A stretch of DNA of 64,000 nt from positions 868,001 to 932,000 of the forward strand of contig JAHDVF020000897.1 of the NCBI GenBank assembly GCA_022606425.2, given 5' to 3'. Each line of letters starts with the position of its first letter. Within the stretch, counting starts at the first letter, position 1. Shown piece after piece: positions 43,200 through 53,274 of this stretch. The stretch comes from Lepidostoma basale. Lineage: Eukaryota > Arthropoda > Insecta > Trichoptera > Lepidostomatidae. Made by a program: the position numbers and the translations under genes. The notes beneath the pieces were generated by a model that did not search any database, was not told the DNA's origin, and saw only the letters and a program-made list of their open reading frames with translations.

Positions 43200-43960
43200 G
43201 GCTCAAGGCTCAAAAGCCTTTGGAGACAGCAGTCAAGGAGGTGGGTTTAGAGATAAACGAAGAAAAAACTAACTAACTAACGAAGAAAAGACAATAAACA
43301 AACCAGGAATGCAACCCATAACTCACAACGAACCATCAGATTCAAGGATAGATACAACTTTAAGATGGTGGAGGACTTCACTTACCTGGGCTCGTCTATA
43401 ACAAAAGAAAACGAAGATCACAAGGAAATCGAAAGAAGAATCACAATTGGCAACAAAACATTATTTTCTCTACTACCAGCGCTCAAATCAAGAAACGTAC
43501 ACTGGAAAACCAAAATCACCCTGTATAAAACAATCATTCGAACAGTAGTGACCTATGGGTGCGAGGCGTGGACAATGACAGCGAAATCCACAGAGCGACT
43601 TTTGAGAGAAGGGTGCTGCGCAGAATTCTGAGACCTGTGAATGACGGTGAAGGCTGGAGAGTGCGGCATAATGACGAGCTGTACTATATTTACAAAGCTC
43701 CCAGTCTCTCCACACAGGTCAGACTGAATAGACTGAGATGGGCTGGTCACGTGCAGAGGATGCCGTCATCGCGAACCCCACAAAGATTGCTGGAGTGGCA
43801 CCCAGGTGGTAGAAGACCAATTGGACGACCAAGGCTGCGATGGGAGGATGAAGTTGGGAGAGATGGGGCGAAATTGTCACGAGTGTCAGATTAGAGGGTC
43901 GAAGCGGAGGACAGGAGGAGGCTAAGGCTCGATATGGGCTGTAGGGCCATCGAAGAAGAA
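43200..43960 (+). mobile_element. LINE family F, longest copy
   Basis: The frame 43365-43631 encodes MVEDFTYLGSSITKENEDHK and KTIIRTVVTYGCEAWTMTAK. After a frameshift near 43605, 43559-43894 gives RLNRLRWAGHVQRMPSSRTP and GRPRLRWEDEVGRDGAKL. It ends near GGGCTGTAGGGCCATCGAAGAAGAA. A small AACTAACTAACGAAGAAAA duplication lies upstream at 43270. Confidence 0.9.
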
Positions 43961-43964
43961 AATA

Positions 43965-44775
43965 AGACTAAAATATTAATATGTTACGAAAAGTTTTCAG
44001 TCAAAGCATTTATCGGGAGTTTGTGGCACAATTTAGAGGAGTCATAAGCAGTTTGCTTGGATCTCACGTATACTCTTAAGGGTTTTGTGGTCCATATTGC
44101 TTACCCCTTTACGGATGCAATGTGATGATGTCAAACCTGAGTTATTTTCATAGTAAAATCCATTGTTGATAAATATACAATCGAACCGAGAATTTCTTTA
44201 TTTGGATATTGCACTTTTACCACTAAACCTTTCATGCTGTCGTAGTTGTAAGAAAGAACCGAACTATTACCCCTTTCGCAAAGAACCGCCGATTACCAAA
44301 CACGCTTTTGAAACCATTTTCTTTTCATCCCAATCAAACAGCAGGATGGGTTAGCCCATTAAAATAATTTACCCATAACGCCGTGCGGTGGTACCTACCG
44401 CGCCTACCCGTAGAACCACGCGCCGTCCTCTCGCGTATTGCAACACCGTACTGTCTTAGAGGCGGGAGAAAAAAATTGATAGAATCAGGAGGTCGTAGAA
44501 GGTCGACGACTCTGGAGTACTGTAAAAATGGGTTCGGATTCGCTCTAGGCTCCCGTACACATTTTTTTTTATAATCCAAAACCTCAATGCCAACAGATGT
44601 TTAAAATAAAACACCAGCGTATTCGCATTACGCAAAAAATACGAATTGAATTTAGAACGAGATATATGTGTGATTCTATTTTAATAAAAAAATTTAACAA
44701 ATAACTGTCGATTAAAAACTAAAATAGATATTATTTTTGTCGTTATTGTATGATTTATTTTTATAATAACATTTC
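43965..44775. other. unassigned stretch with a GC-rich segment
   Basis: 44345-44575 has long frames on both strands (minus frame with SINFFLPPLRQYGVAIRERT and GRRGRYHRTALWVNYFNGL). This may be part of a repeat. No other support is present. Confidence 0.35.
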
Positions 44776-44779
44776 AAGT

Positions 44780-44980
44780 CAACAACAAACCATCATGACG
44801 TTTCCCCGTAGGGGTAGGCAGAGAGAATGGACCGCCACACTACTCTACTCTATCGTGCGTGTATGACTCGCTGTATGAATGTGGAGGAAGCTAGAGAGGT
44901 GTGTCAGGATAGAGTAGTGTGGCGGTACATTCGCTCGGCCTACCCCTGCGGCGAAACGGTGTGATGGTTTGTTGTTGAGG
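44780..44980. mobile_element. two LINE A1 3' ends in inverted orientation
   Basis: The left 70 bases are the complement of an A1 3' end (CAACAACAAACCATCATGAC..). From about 44852 a + copy runs CGTGCGTGTATGACTCGCTG to GTGTGATGGTTTGTTG. The same arrangement occurs at 51830-52060. Confidence 0.85.
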
Positions 44981-45059
44981 TTTATACGAGTATTTTATAT
45001 ATTTTTTTCGTTCATTCTTTTCAGGTGTCCAAACCATCTAAATGAACATCAGTAGTAAT

Positions 45060-45150
45060 TAGCATAAACCTCCTCGTGGGGTTAGTTTGCAGCAAATTGT
45101 AACATTTTTGCTGGTTCCTGGGATGCCATTTGGGCCTTTAATGTGGTAGT
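45060..45150. repeat. dispersed repeat, second copy
   Basis: GCAGCAAATTGTAACATTTT and GGGATGCCATTTGGGCCTTT match 32395-32455. Confidence 0.6.
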
Positions 45151-45239
45151 TTTCCTTTATTTGCACATTTGTATACATCAGGTTATTTGAACCTAATTAT
45201 TCTATACACCTTTTTAGCTATTGATTTTCGTAACATTTG

Positions 45240-45390
45240 ATAGGTAGCTAATCTATCGCCATTTTATTACATATAAATTCTACACCAGACCGAAGACAGT
45301 GTAACAACCACACTGCCATCGCCGGGAATCTAACCCGGGACCTTCGGTGTGGCAATAGGTCTTGCCACTGTACCACGAAGGTCGTCGACA
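45240..45390 (-). mobile_element. tRNA-derived SINE copy
   Basis: The complement of the body (GATAGGTAGCTAATCTATCG, ATTCTACACCAGACCGAAGA) leads to a decayed B box (GGAATCTAACCC) and A box region (CCACTGTACCACGAAGG). A 40-base A-family LINE scrap follows at 45450-45485. Confidence 0.85.
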
Positions 45391-45554
45391 TGAACCTTAT
45401 CAGTAATAAATTGAGGGATCGTCTTATTTGTGAGAATCTGGATCTAATTAACCATCACGCCGTTTTCCTGGAGGGGTAGGCTGTGTGTTGTGTTATCACT
45501 ATGTATCGTTGTGTCATATAAATGCGGTTAAAGCAAATAAGTGTAAAAATATAT

Positions 45555-45910
45555 CATTAATGTTTATTTAAGGCATTAACACTGTGGAATTCCATAGTAA
45601 TATACTTAGGAAATTGAAAATAACTTTGTTTAATCCATAATATATTAAAAAACACGACATGTTTCAGAGGATATTTGGGTTCCATCTTTAGGTGTAAAAA
45701 TATAATATAATAAAAACTAAACAAAGAAAGACTTATATAAAAAACGCATTCAAAATTCGATACAATATTAAAATTTAAAAATTAACCTGGGCTATTTGTT
45801 ATAAGTACTAATAATTATTTTTTATCAGTAAGAACTACTAAAAATATTAAACAATAATAAAACATGATGATAATATAAAAAATATTAAATTGTAATTTAG
45901 AAAAAACTTA
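45555..45910 (-). repeat. hammerhead-like fold-back and linked AT-rich repeat
   Basis: 45575-45690 repeats the 18340-18500 text (TACTTAGGAAATTGAAAATA, ACGACATGTTTCAGAGG), with a GAAACATGTCG half-core on the minus strand. 45790-45905 (CTGGGCTATTTGTTATAAGT to TGTAATTTAGAAAAAAC) recurs at 62670-62810. Confidence 0.65.
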
Positions 45911-45959
45911 GAAAAACTGGAGAACTTCCAAAAATTTGTCATGCATGATCATAAACAAA

Positions 45960-46095
45960 GGTGGAATGGGGAATGTTGTAATTACATAAAGCGTGCGCTT
46001 AACCCAACCAATGACAGGTCATAAGTCCTGTAAACACCTTGATCATCCATATTCAGTTTCCAGTTTGCATCTTCGTCTCTATTGAGATACAATTA
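45960..46095. repeat. MITE-2 half copy
   Basis: GGTGGAATGGGGAATGTTGT to ATTGAGATACAATTAAAT matches one arm of MITE-2 (5830-5980). The other arm is absent. Confidence 0.85.
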
Positions 46096-46099
46096 AATT

Positions 46100-46425
46100 T
46101 CTTGCAAAGGAAGTTTAGGGGAATGTGTCAAGTGTATAGAGATGTATGGAAGCTGCGCTGATGAACCATGTGGACCGCTATGTACAGTAAGCATCACAAA
46201 GTAGCTCTTAAGGAGTGGGAGGCACGGTCCACAGGTAACGGAGGAGTTTCGAAATATCGCAGAGCCAGTTAAATGGCCCTATGCAGGCAGGCGCGGACTA
46301 GGGAATCTGTGATCACAGAATAATTTAACACCCTACAATGAATATTCTTTAGGATCTATTTGCCACCATCCAAAGCCATCATTTTCCTTGGTCTCTGAAG
46401 GCCATCCCCGATACATGCACCAGAA
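46100..46425. other. unassigned stretch
   Basis: GGACCGCTATGTACAGTAAG and neighbouring sequence is not AT-rich and may be decayed coding sequence of a mobile element. No motif is recognised. Confidence 0.3.
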
Positions 46426-46429
46426 TTCT

Positions 46430-46868
46430 TCTTCTTCTTCCTCAGCCTACTCCCGTCCACTCCTGGACAAAAGCCTCCTCCATTCGCTTCCATGTCACTC
46501 TGTCCTGTGCAGACTGCATCCAGGTTATTCCGACGTGTCTGTTCAGATCATCCTTCCACCGTAGTTGCGGTCGCCCTGCACTTCTCTTTGCCGTCCACGG
46601 TCTCCAAGTCAGCAGTCTTTTTGTCTACTTTTCGTCTGAGCATCTGGCTACGTGACCTGCCGATTGCCATTTTAGAGTCGCCACCCGGTGGATGATGTCA
46701 GTGACCTTTGTTTTTTCTCTCACCGTATCGTTTCTGACTCTGTCTCTTAGGCTTATTCCTAACAAGGCTCTTTCCATGGCTCTTTGGGTCACTCGTAGTT
46801 TCTCGGCACTTTGTTTGGACAATGTAACAGTTTCAAGACCATAAGTACCACCAGAATTTATCATGATC
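46430..46868 (-). mobile_element. LINE family G fragment
   Basis: The tail complement TTCTTCTTCTTCCTCAGCC starts it. The minus frame 46625-46864 encodes SGGTYGLETVTLSKQSAEKL and RDRVRNDTVREKTKVTDIIH, then AGHVARCSDEK. The last part is in a second frame. Confidence 0.9.
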
Positions 46869-46869
46869 T

Positions 46870-47368
46870 AAATAATGGTCCCAATCCTTGTGTATGGAAG
46901 CGAAACATGGAACTGGTAGAAGAAAGATGAGAGCAGAATAAATGCGGTAGAAATGAGGTCCCTAAGACGTATGTACGATGTACGATAGAATCTCAAACGT
47001 TGATATTAGAAAGGAATGTAGAGCGAAAGAACGTATTATGAACAAAATTATGAAAGGATCGCTGCGTTTGTTCGGACATATGGAGCGCATGGGTGAAGAA
47101 AGAATGGTTAAAAAAGTATACTTTAACAATGTAATTGGAGTACGGAGTCGAGGTAGACCGAGGAAAACATGGCATGACCAAATTAATCAAATTTTAAAGG
47201 TTGGTCATGTCAGAAGCCGGAAGAATCGACGTGCGTGTATGACTCGCTGTATGGATGTGGAGGAAGCTAGAGAGGTATGTCAGGATAGAGTAGTGTGGTG
47301 GTCTATTCTCTCTGCCTACCTCTGCGGGGAAACGGCGTGATGGTTTGTTGTTGTTGTTGTTGTTGTTA
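46870..47368 (+). mobile_element. LINE family A1, long intact C-terminal frame
   Basis: The frame 46978-47340 encodes MYDRISNVDIRKECRAKERI, GSLRLFGHMERMGEERMVKK and RGRPRKTWHDQINQIL, ending SAYLCGETA, then a GTTGTTGTTGTTGTTGTTGTT tail. The 5' part at 46870-46975 gives LVYGSETWNW and MRSLRRMY. Confidence 0.9.
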
Positions 47369-47369
47369 G

Positions 47370-47635
47370 GTTTATGGCAAACAAAAGCCTATCCAAAAAA
47401 GCTAAGATGGCCGTGCAGAATGGTGTTCTTGAGCCGACCCTTATGTATGGAAGTAGAGCATGGTATCGCCAAATAAGGATGAAAATAGAATAAATGCAGT
47501 AGAAATGAGATCTCTTAGACGAATGTATGATTACTCTGTGTATGATAGTGTCGAATGAAAATATAATAAGTGGTGCGAATGATGGTGTTATATAAATGCA
47601 CTTGTAATGAGATCTCTAAGACGAACGTTAGTTTT
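47370..47635 (+). mobile_element. LINE family A2 mid-region scrap
   Basis: AAAAGCTAAGATGGCCGTGC, CGACCCTTATGTATGGAAG and AGTGTCGAATGAAAATATAA follow the element order. A short repeated piece (ATGAGATCTCTAAGACGAAC) at 47607 shows a rearrangement. No 3' end is present. Confidence 0.8.
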
Positions 47636-47797
47636 CTTCGATAATGCCCTTTAAATGATAAATCTTGAAATATAATGAAACTCTTATTTTACGAAACATT
47701 TTTAATTTTAGGTAAACTTAATGCGTTAACATTGCGAAATTCCATAACGACGATTTTTTTATGAATTATTTCACTGTTTTTTCCACTTTGGAGTTTA

Positions 47798-47848
47798 TTT
47801 CTCTCGACATGTTTCGAAGGCTTTACACCTTCATCATCGGGAGAACGA
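47798..47848 (-). ncRNA. hammerhead ribozyme-like motif
   Basis: Minus strand, 5' to 3': stem I strand GTTCTC, core CCGATGA, one unpaired T, stem II GAAGG..CCTTC with loop TGTAAAG, core GAAA, palindrome ACATGT as a dimeric-type stem III, cleavage triplet GTC, stem I strand GAGAG. Relative to the hammerhead consensus CTGANGA there is one change (T to C at the second core base), which should weaken or abolish cleavage. It is centred in a fold-back repeat at about 47735-47885. Confidence 0.65.
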
Positions 47849-48046
47849 TATATCGTAAAAATTAATTCATAAAAAAACATTTTTAGTTTATTACCTATAA
47901 TGACAATTGATTTTTGAGTTTGTACTACAACTGAATTTATTTGATTTTGTGTGAAATTCGTGAGGATGAAATAATCTAATATACATTATTTTAAATTTTA
48001 TAACTGTTAATTCATAAACTTTGTTTTATATCATAAATTGTATTTA

Positions 48047-48112
48047 TTTTACTTTACGACAGCTGTTTCAGCAACCAATGTTGACATCGTCAGGTGTTAC
48101 AAAAATATGTAT
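48047..48112 (-). ncRNA. hammerhead ribozyme candidate, full consensus core
   Basis: Minus strand: core CTGACGA (48087-48093), T, stem II with CAAC/GTTG and loop ATTG, core GAAA (48066-48069), palindromic ACAGCTGT stem III, cleavage triplet GTC (48058-48060). Stem I pairs AC with GT next to the core and TTTTGT with GTAAAA (including two G-U pairs) across a 3x3 internal loop. All invariant core bases fit CTGANGA/GAAA. The very short stem III suggests cleavage as a dimer, as described for hammerheads in Penelope-like elements and retrozymes. Confidence 0.7.
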
Positions 48113-48194
48113 CAAATATCAAATTTAAATTATTCAAATTGACTTAGGAACAATAACACAAAGATTCGAAAAATTACGAAAATTTGACATTTGA

Positions 48195-48601
48195 TATATA
48201 TATGTATTTTTGTACCTGATGATGTCAACATTGATTGATTATTATTAGTTAGTTAGTTAGTGATACATCGGTGTCAACCCGCCTGTCGTCCTCTTCTTCT
48301 TTTTTTTTTTCCCCCCAAGATGAGAAGGGGAGGGGTTGCGGGGAGGAGTGACGTGGTTGCAGCCTCGACCGCTGCGACTACGACCGCGGCTGTGGACGCC
48401 GCCCCAAGTGATGATGCTGATGATGCTGGTGGTGCTGGTGCAGGTGGTCCTTCACCCTCGAGTGGAGTGTCTGCACCAGCGCCCCACAAGTCGTCGTCTT
48501 CCTCCTCTGTCAAGAAGAGGAAGAAGGGAGCCGGAAAGGGATCAAGTGGCGGTGGAAGCGCAGCCCCTTGAAAGCGCAGGTGGATTGATGAAACAGCTGT
48601 C
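48195..48601 (+). ncRNA. hammerhead candidate split by an insertion
   Basis: CTGATGA stands at 48216-48222 with TGTCAACATT after it. GAAAC (48590-48594) and AGCTGTC (to 48601) lie beyond the insertion 48240-48582. Ignoring the insertion and one copy of the GATTGAT duplication, the spacing equals that of the minus-strand motif. The motif is inactive as it stands. Confidence 0.65.
48240..48582 (-). mobile_element. 343-bp GC-rich SINE-like insertion with 7-bp target duplication
   Basis: GATTGAT occurs at 48233-48239 and 48583-48589. Read on the minus strand, the insert starts CACCTGCGCTTTCAAGGGGC and ends with CACTAACTAACTAACTAATA, a microsatellite tail. It is far richer in GC than its surroundings and open in several frames (Ala/Gly/Ser/Pro-rich on +), a consequence of composition. 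It may be a SINE or the 5'-truncated end of an unrecognised LINE. Confidence 0.7.
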
Positions 48602-48669
48602 GTAAAGTAAAATAAATACAATTTGTGATATAAAACAAAGTTTTTGAATTAACAGTTATAACATGTTAA

Positions 48670-49125
48670 AATATCATAGTAATTCGGCCAAAACGATGGA
48701 CTATTATTTTAAATATTTAATTGTTTAAATGGGTAAGTGTGTTTAAAATTGAGTATACGAAACGCGACTAAAATACAAAGTATTTATTCGTGTCTAGGGG
48801 TAATGAATTTTTAAACTTTAACTCGCTTCGGCGCATTTCTATTTAATTTAAACTTAATTATATTATTTCGCCATGTGAGAATTGTGCCTTGTCCAGTCCT
48901 GTCCGCGGTCCGCATCTCCAAGACAGCCTCTCACAAAGGAAGCACTTCCCTCACTCCCGCCTAGAGAACAGTTAGGTACCCGTTAGCCGAAAAACTAATA
49001 AAAAATACCACTTCGCCTGGTCTATGGTTGCACAATGCCGCCCGCGCTCATGGGAAGATGGCCCCGACTACAATAGGAGCTTTCGTACGCCAGATCAAAT
49101 ATTAATAAAATATCAATTATGTTTT
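48670..49125. other. unassigned stretch
   Basis: 48870-49100 is relatively GC-rich (CCTGTCCGCGGTCCGCATCT; GCCGCCCGCGCTCATGGGAA) without a recognised motif. Confidence 0.35.
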
Positions 49126-49129
49126 ATTA

Positions 49130-49655
49130 TCTAAAAAAGCTAGAATGGCAGTGCACAATGGTGTTCTTCTACCGACCCTTATGTATGGAAGCGAAGCATG
49201 GAACTGGCAAAAGAAGGATTTAAGTAGAATAAATGCAGTAAAATGAGATCTCTTAGACGAGTGTGTGGATACTCTGTGTATGAGTGTCGAATGAAAATAT
49301 AAGAAGTGAATGCGGTGCGAATGATGGTGTCATGAACAAAATAATGATCATTAAGATGGTTTGGACATATGGAAAGAATGAATGAAGAAAGAATGGTAAA
49401 AAAATTATATGTTAATGATGTAAATGGAACCAGAAAAAGAGGAAGACCGAGGAAAACGTGGCACGATCAAATAAATCAAATATTGAATGTCGGCCATGTG
49501 AGGAGTCAGAGAAATCGACGCGCGTGCATGACACGATGTATGAATATTGAGGAATCGAGAGAAATATGTCAGGAAATAAAAAGTGTGGCAGTCCAATCTT
49601 TCTGCCTACCCCTTCGGGGATAGCGTGATGGTTAGTTTGTTAGTTAGTTAGTAAA
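49130..49655 (+). mobile_element. LINE family A2 copy
   Basis: CTAGAATGGCAGTGCACAAT starts it. The frame 49369-49623 encodes MERMNEERMVKKLYVNDVNG, GRPRKTWHDQINQIL and CMTRCMNIEESREICQE, with a frameshift at the end. Its tail is GTTAGTTTGTTAGTTAGTTAG. Confidence 0.9.
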
Positions 49656-49659
49656 TTAT

Positions 49660-50020
49660 GTCTGAAAAACAGCGAGTACTGCTTTATTTTTTTTTCAATA
49701 TAACAATTATTTGCATTTTATAGGGTATTATATACATTAAAATTGTCACAGTACGTGCACGCATCTTTATTTTATTGATAAAGATCAAGAAGAGAAATTC
49801 TTGGCTCTTATATTTCCTTGTTAGGTTGGTAGGTTAAATGTTTAATTATATGTATTTTTTTTAATTAACAGCTCTAAAACAAAACGAAACAATTATTTAT
49901 TTAAGCAAAAAAATATTATCAAATGTGTACTTCTTCTTCTTTTTCTTCAATATCTAGTCATTGTGATGGAAGGTTTATTATATATACACTAACATATAAT
50001 ATTGATGTAAGTGTCCGTTT
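49660..50020. other. AT-rich spacer
   Basis: Nothing is supported here except a TTCTTCTTCTTTTTCTTC run at about 49931. Confidence 0.4.
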
Positions 50021-50024
50021 TCTA

Positions 50025-50295
50025 GTAGTTTTTTTTTAAATTTTATGATAGTGACATGTTTCGCCTCGCAATAGTTTCATTTCCGTTGCTCTTTGGACAT
50101 GTTTGGTTGTGAAAGTGTCTTTATTTCTTCGATTCAGTAAGTCATTATAGGCCTGATGCATGTTCTATAAATCCTGACTTTGCTTTCCACTATCATAATA
50201 ACTATAGATTTATATTATAGAAATAATATTGGAGAAAAATATGTAACTTGTGTTGATAATGCCTCTGCAAGGCGAAACCTGCCACTCCATAAATT
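50025..50295. repeat. Penelope-type fold-back with GCCT..GAAAC arms, interrupted
   Basis: Left: TTTATGATAGTGACATGTTTCGCCTCGCA. Right: AATGCCTCTGCAAGGCGAAACCTGCC. These are opposed copies of the GAAACATGTCA half-core. Between them (50070-50200) is a family C-like antisense scrap (CTATAAATCCTGACTTTGC). Confidence 0.6.
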
Positions 50296-50299
50296 CTAG

Positions 50300-50945
50300 T
50301 ATATATTCTATAAGCCTGAGGTTATCACATTATTGTCCAAAGACCAATAATTAAGAGCAAACAGGTTTATGTAAAAAAACTGGTTAAACAAAACTCGTTC
50401 AAAGACTTTATATTGAAGTTTAAATTAAATACATAAAATGGACTAAGGAATATAAAATTATTTATTTAAGAGTAATAAATAAGATAACGGCCACCCATAT
50501 TCATGATAAGAGAGTATCGAAATGGACTCATTAATAGTAAATAATGTAATAGTCGAAATTTTCTATTCAGGCGACCTAAGCTCGCGGTATAATACGCCCT
50601 CGCGGGTTCCCACCACAGATAAAGGCTAAAGATACGTGAACATTGCGCAATATGAGGTGCGTAGGTACTGCGGGATATGTGGCCACTATAATAATAACGT
50701 AGTGGATTCCTTATACAGACCGGTAGGTACCTACCACCGACACATCACATCCGATAGGCGAGAAAATTGCCCCTTGGCGTTTGGCATACATATTACAAAG
50801 AAGTCACTGCTATACCTCACATACTTACTGCATACACACTTTTTAGAAATTTATCTCATTAAATACATTATCCCTTTCTGAATTTAGTACTCTGTAATTG
50901 GTAAGCTTCTCTGAAATTCTATTATAGAAAGGGTAAAAAATTAAT
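50300..50945. other. unassigned stretch
   Basis: 50590-50790 is GC-richer (ACGCCCTCGCGGGTTCCCAC). No family is recognised. Confidence 0.3.
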
Positions 50946-50949
50946 TGAA

Positions 50950-51815
50950 AGGAATAAATGCTGGTGCTAAAATGAGTGATTTGTCTGTAAATTGTCTGCT
51001 TTACGCGGACGATGCCGTTCTCGTTGCGGATAGTGCGGACGAATTACAAGTTTTGGTGTCGAGAATGTAAGAGGTATGCAAGTCAAATGATTTAATGATG
51101 AATGTCGGAAAGTCAAAGGTGATGGTTTTTGAAAGGGAAGAGCAAATGACAGTTTGTAAAATAAGTGTAATCGAAGAGAACTTGGAGCAGGTGAGTGAAT
51201 TTGTATATTTGGAAAGCATGTTCACAACGAACGGATAGTGACGTCAAACGAAGGGTTGGTTCGGGTAACAAAGTGAATGGAGCTTTAAAAATAGTTACTG
51301 GAAACAATAATTTATTAATGAAATCGAAAATGACCGTTCACAATGGAGTTCTGGTCCCAACGCTTATGTATGGAAGCGAAGCATGGAACTGGTAGAAGAA
51401 GGATGAGAGCAGAATAAATGCAGTAGAGATGAGGTCCCTAAGACGTATGTGTGGTAGAACGATATACGACAGAATCTCAAATGCTGATATAAGAAAGGAA
51501 TGTAGAGCGGAAGAATGTATTATGAATAAAATTATGAAAGGATCGCTGCGTTGGTTCGGAAATATAGAGCGCATGGATGGAGAAAGAATGGTTAAGAAAG
51601 TATACGTTAATGATGTAAATGGAGTACGGAGTCGAGGCAGACCGAGGAAAACATTGCATGACCAAATTAATCAAATTTTAAAGGTTGGTCATGTAAGAAG
51701 TCGGAAGAATCAACGAAGAATGTGGAGGAAGCTAGAGAGGTGTGCCAGGATAGAGTAGGGTGGCAGTCCATTCTCTCTGCGTACCCCTACGGAAACGACG
51801 TGATGGTTTGTTTGT
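50950..51815 (+). mobile_element. LINE family A1 with reverse transcriptase YADD motif, longest copy
   Basis: The + strand at 50950-51060 encodes NAGAKMSDLSVNCLLYADD and AVLVADSADELQVLVSRM, placing the RT catalytic YADD box at about 51002-51013. The VMVFEREEQMTVC block follows, then (51195-51395) VHNGVLVPTLMYGSEAWNW and (51429-51758) MRSLRRMCGRTIYDRISNAD through RGRPRKTLHDQINQIL. Stops (M*EV; NW*KK) and a terminal deletion break it. It ends GACGTGATGGTTTGTTTG. Confidence 0.92.
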
Positions 51816-51829
51816 TTTCAACTTTCTAA

Positions 51830-52075
51830 CTAACTAACCATCACGCCGTCTCCCCGAAGGGGTGGGCAGAAAGAATGGACTGCCACACTTTTCATTCCTG
51901 ACATATTTCTCTCGCTTGAATGTTAGAAGTCGGAAGAATCGACGTGCGTGTATGACTTGCTGTATGAATGTGGAGGAATCTAGAGAGGTGTGTCAGGAAA
52001 GAGTAGTGTGGCGGTCCATTCTCTCTGCCAACCCCTGTGGAGAAACGACGTGATGGTTGTTGTTGCTGTTAAAAA
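51830..52075. mobile_element. two LINE A 3' ends in inverted orientation
   Basis: TCTAACTAACTAACCATCAC to ATATTTCTCTCGCTTGAAT is the complement of an A2 end. From 51922 the + strand runs TTAGAAGTCGGAAGAATCGA to GACGTGATGGTTGTTGTTGC. Together with the preceding A1 tail this repeats the tail-to-tail layout at 28120-28400. Confidence 0.85.
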
Positions 52076-52269
52076 CTGATAGATAATTCACCCCGATAAT
52101 AAAAGTATTACGAATCCGTTGTGTTTCAAACCAACACGTAAGAAATAATAACTCCATCTTCTCCTTAACCCTAGAGAGATAACCTTATTTTATGATACTA
52201 AAAAGATAAACTATATAGCGCCTGAGAGGCGCACAATATTTAAAACCTATTTATTCAATAAATCAAACT

Positions 52270-52780
52270 AATTATATATTTTGGTACTTCTCCCACGCAG
52301 TATATGACCCAGATGTGAGATCTTTCAAACCTTGATAGTTGATAGCAGTTCCCTGTCAACTCTAGCTCGCCTCAGGACTTCGGTATTGGTAACCATGTCT
52401 GTCCAGGGAACTCTGAGCATTCGGCGATGGAGCCACATTTCAAATGCTTCCAATCTGTTCATTGAGTTAACTTTCAAGGTCCAAGTTTCACACCCGTACA
52501 ATAAAACAGACCACACATAGCATTTGATCATTCTCTGGCGGAGTTTCAATTTTATGTTATCATTGCAGAAGAGTGATTTTATTTTATTAAACGTAGCTCT
52601 TGCTGTCTCAATTCTGCATTTTATCTCTACATCTGGGTCAAGATATTGCGTTAGTATGCTGCCGAGGTATTTAAATGTTTCCACCCTTTCAACGTTACGG
52701 CCGCGACCGTTCAAATGCAATACTGACCCACTGTAGTCGTAAATCGTTGTTAAATAAGTCGTAATTGCATGCATAACACG
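52270..52780 (-). mobile_element. LINE family B, long frame
   Basis: The minus frame 52325-52774 (149 aa) encodes NVERVETFKYLGSILTQYLD, KSLFCNDNIKLKLRQRMIKC and CETWTLKVNSMNRLEAFEMW. Its last 180 bases are nearly identical to 62490-62670. Confidence 0.9.
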
Positions 52781-52814
52781 ATTATGTCAAAATAGAACAA
52801 TATGGCTTTTAATT

Positions 52815-52870
52815 TTTTCTGCCTACCTCTCCGGGCTGACGGCGTAATGGTTAGTTAGTTAGTTAGTTAT
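52815..52870 (+). mobile_element. LINE family A 3' scrap
   Basis: TTTCTGCCTACCTCTCCGGG and GGCGTAATGGTTAGTTAGTT. Confidence 0.8.
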
Positions 52871-52874
52871 AATG

Positions 52875-53270
52875 TAAGAATCCATTTTAATTCGTGTTAG
52901 AATCACTCCGTAATAGGTGAATTCGTTTGTTTCGTATTCGAAAGGGTGGTAAACATTTTAAATCTCGTCTAGACAGTGCAGGTACCTAAGCATCCATCGC
53001 GCAAGGGTTGTTTTTTTAACACGTATAAAACAGGTATCGACCACCCAGGCTAGCAGACCCTTTCTTGAGTACCAACTCACGACAAGGAGTATCTACTTAA
53101 ATAATTATCTGTAATTAAAGAACACTTTTCTATAGCGCATGTTCCAAATTTAAATATTTTATTTTCTTAAACTTAAACACATATTGTAATGCATCTACGG
53201 CGATTTCAATTAAATTTATATTATATATACATGATTGAAATCACGTATTTTTAAATAGATATGAAAGTCC
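52875..53270. other. AT-rich spacer
   Basis: No supported feature is seen. Confidence 0.4.
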
Positions 53271-53274
53271 GTGT

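Larger units (their letters stand above)
47998..48665. mobile_element. fold-back element with two divergent hammerhead motifs
   Basis: The arms 47998-48118 and 48187-48239 plus 48590-48665 are inverted copies (AACTGTTAATTC..ACTTTACGACAGCTGTTTCA on the left; its complement on the right), around a spacer of about 65 bases. Each arm carries a hammerhead-like core pointing outwards. The right arm is interrupted by a 343-bp insertion. The element has no coding capacity and the arms are 75 bp or more of clear match. Confidence 0.85.

Noticed and set aside
48260..48571. Ala/Gly/Ser-rich 103-codon frame and its minus-strand counterpart
   Set aside because: Both fall inside the GC-rich SINE-like insertion with target duplication; composition explains the open frames.
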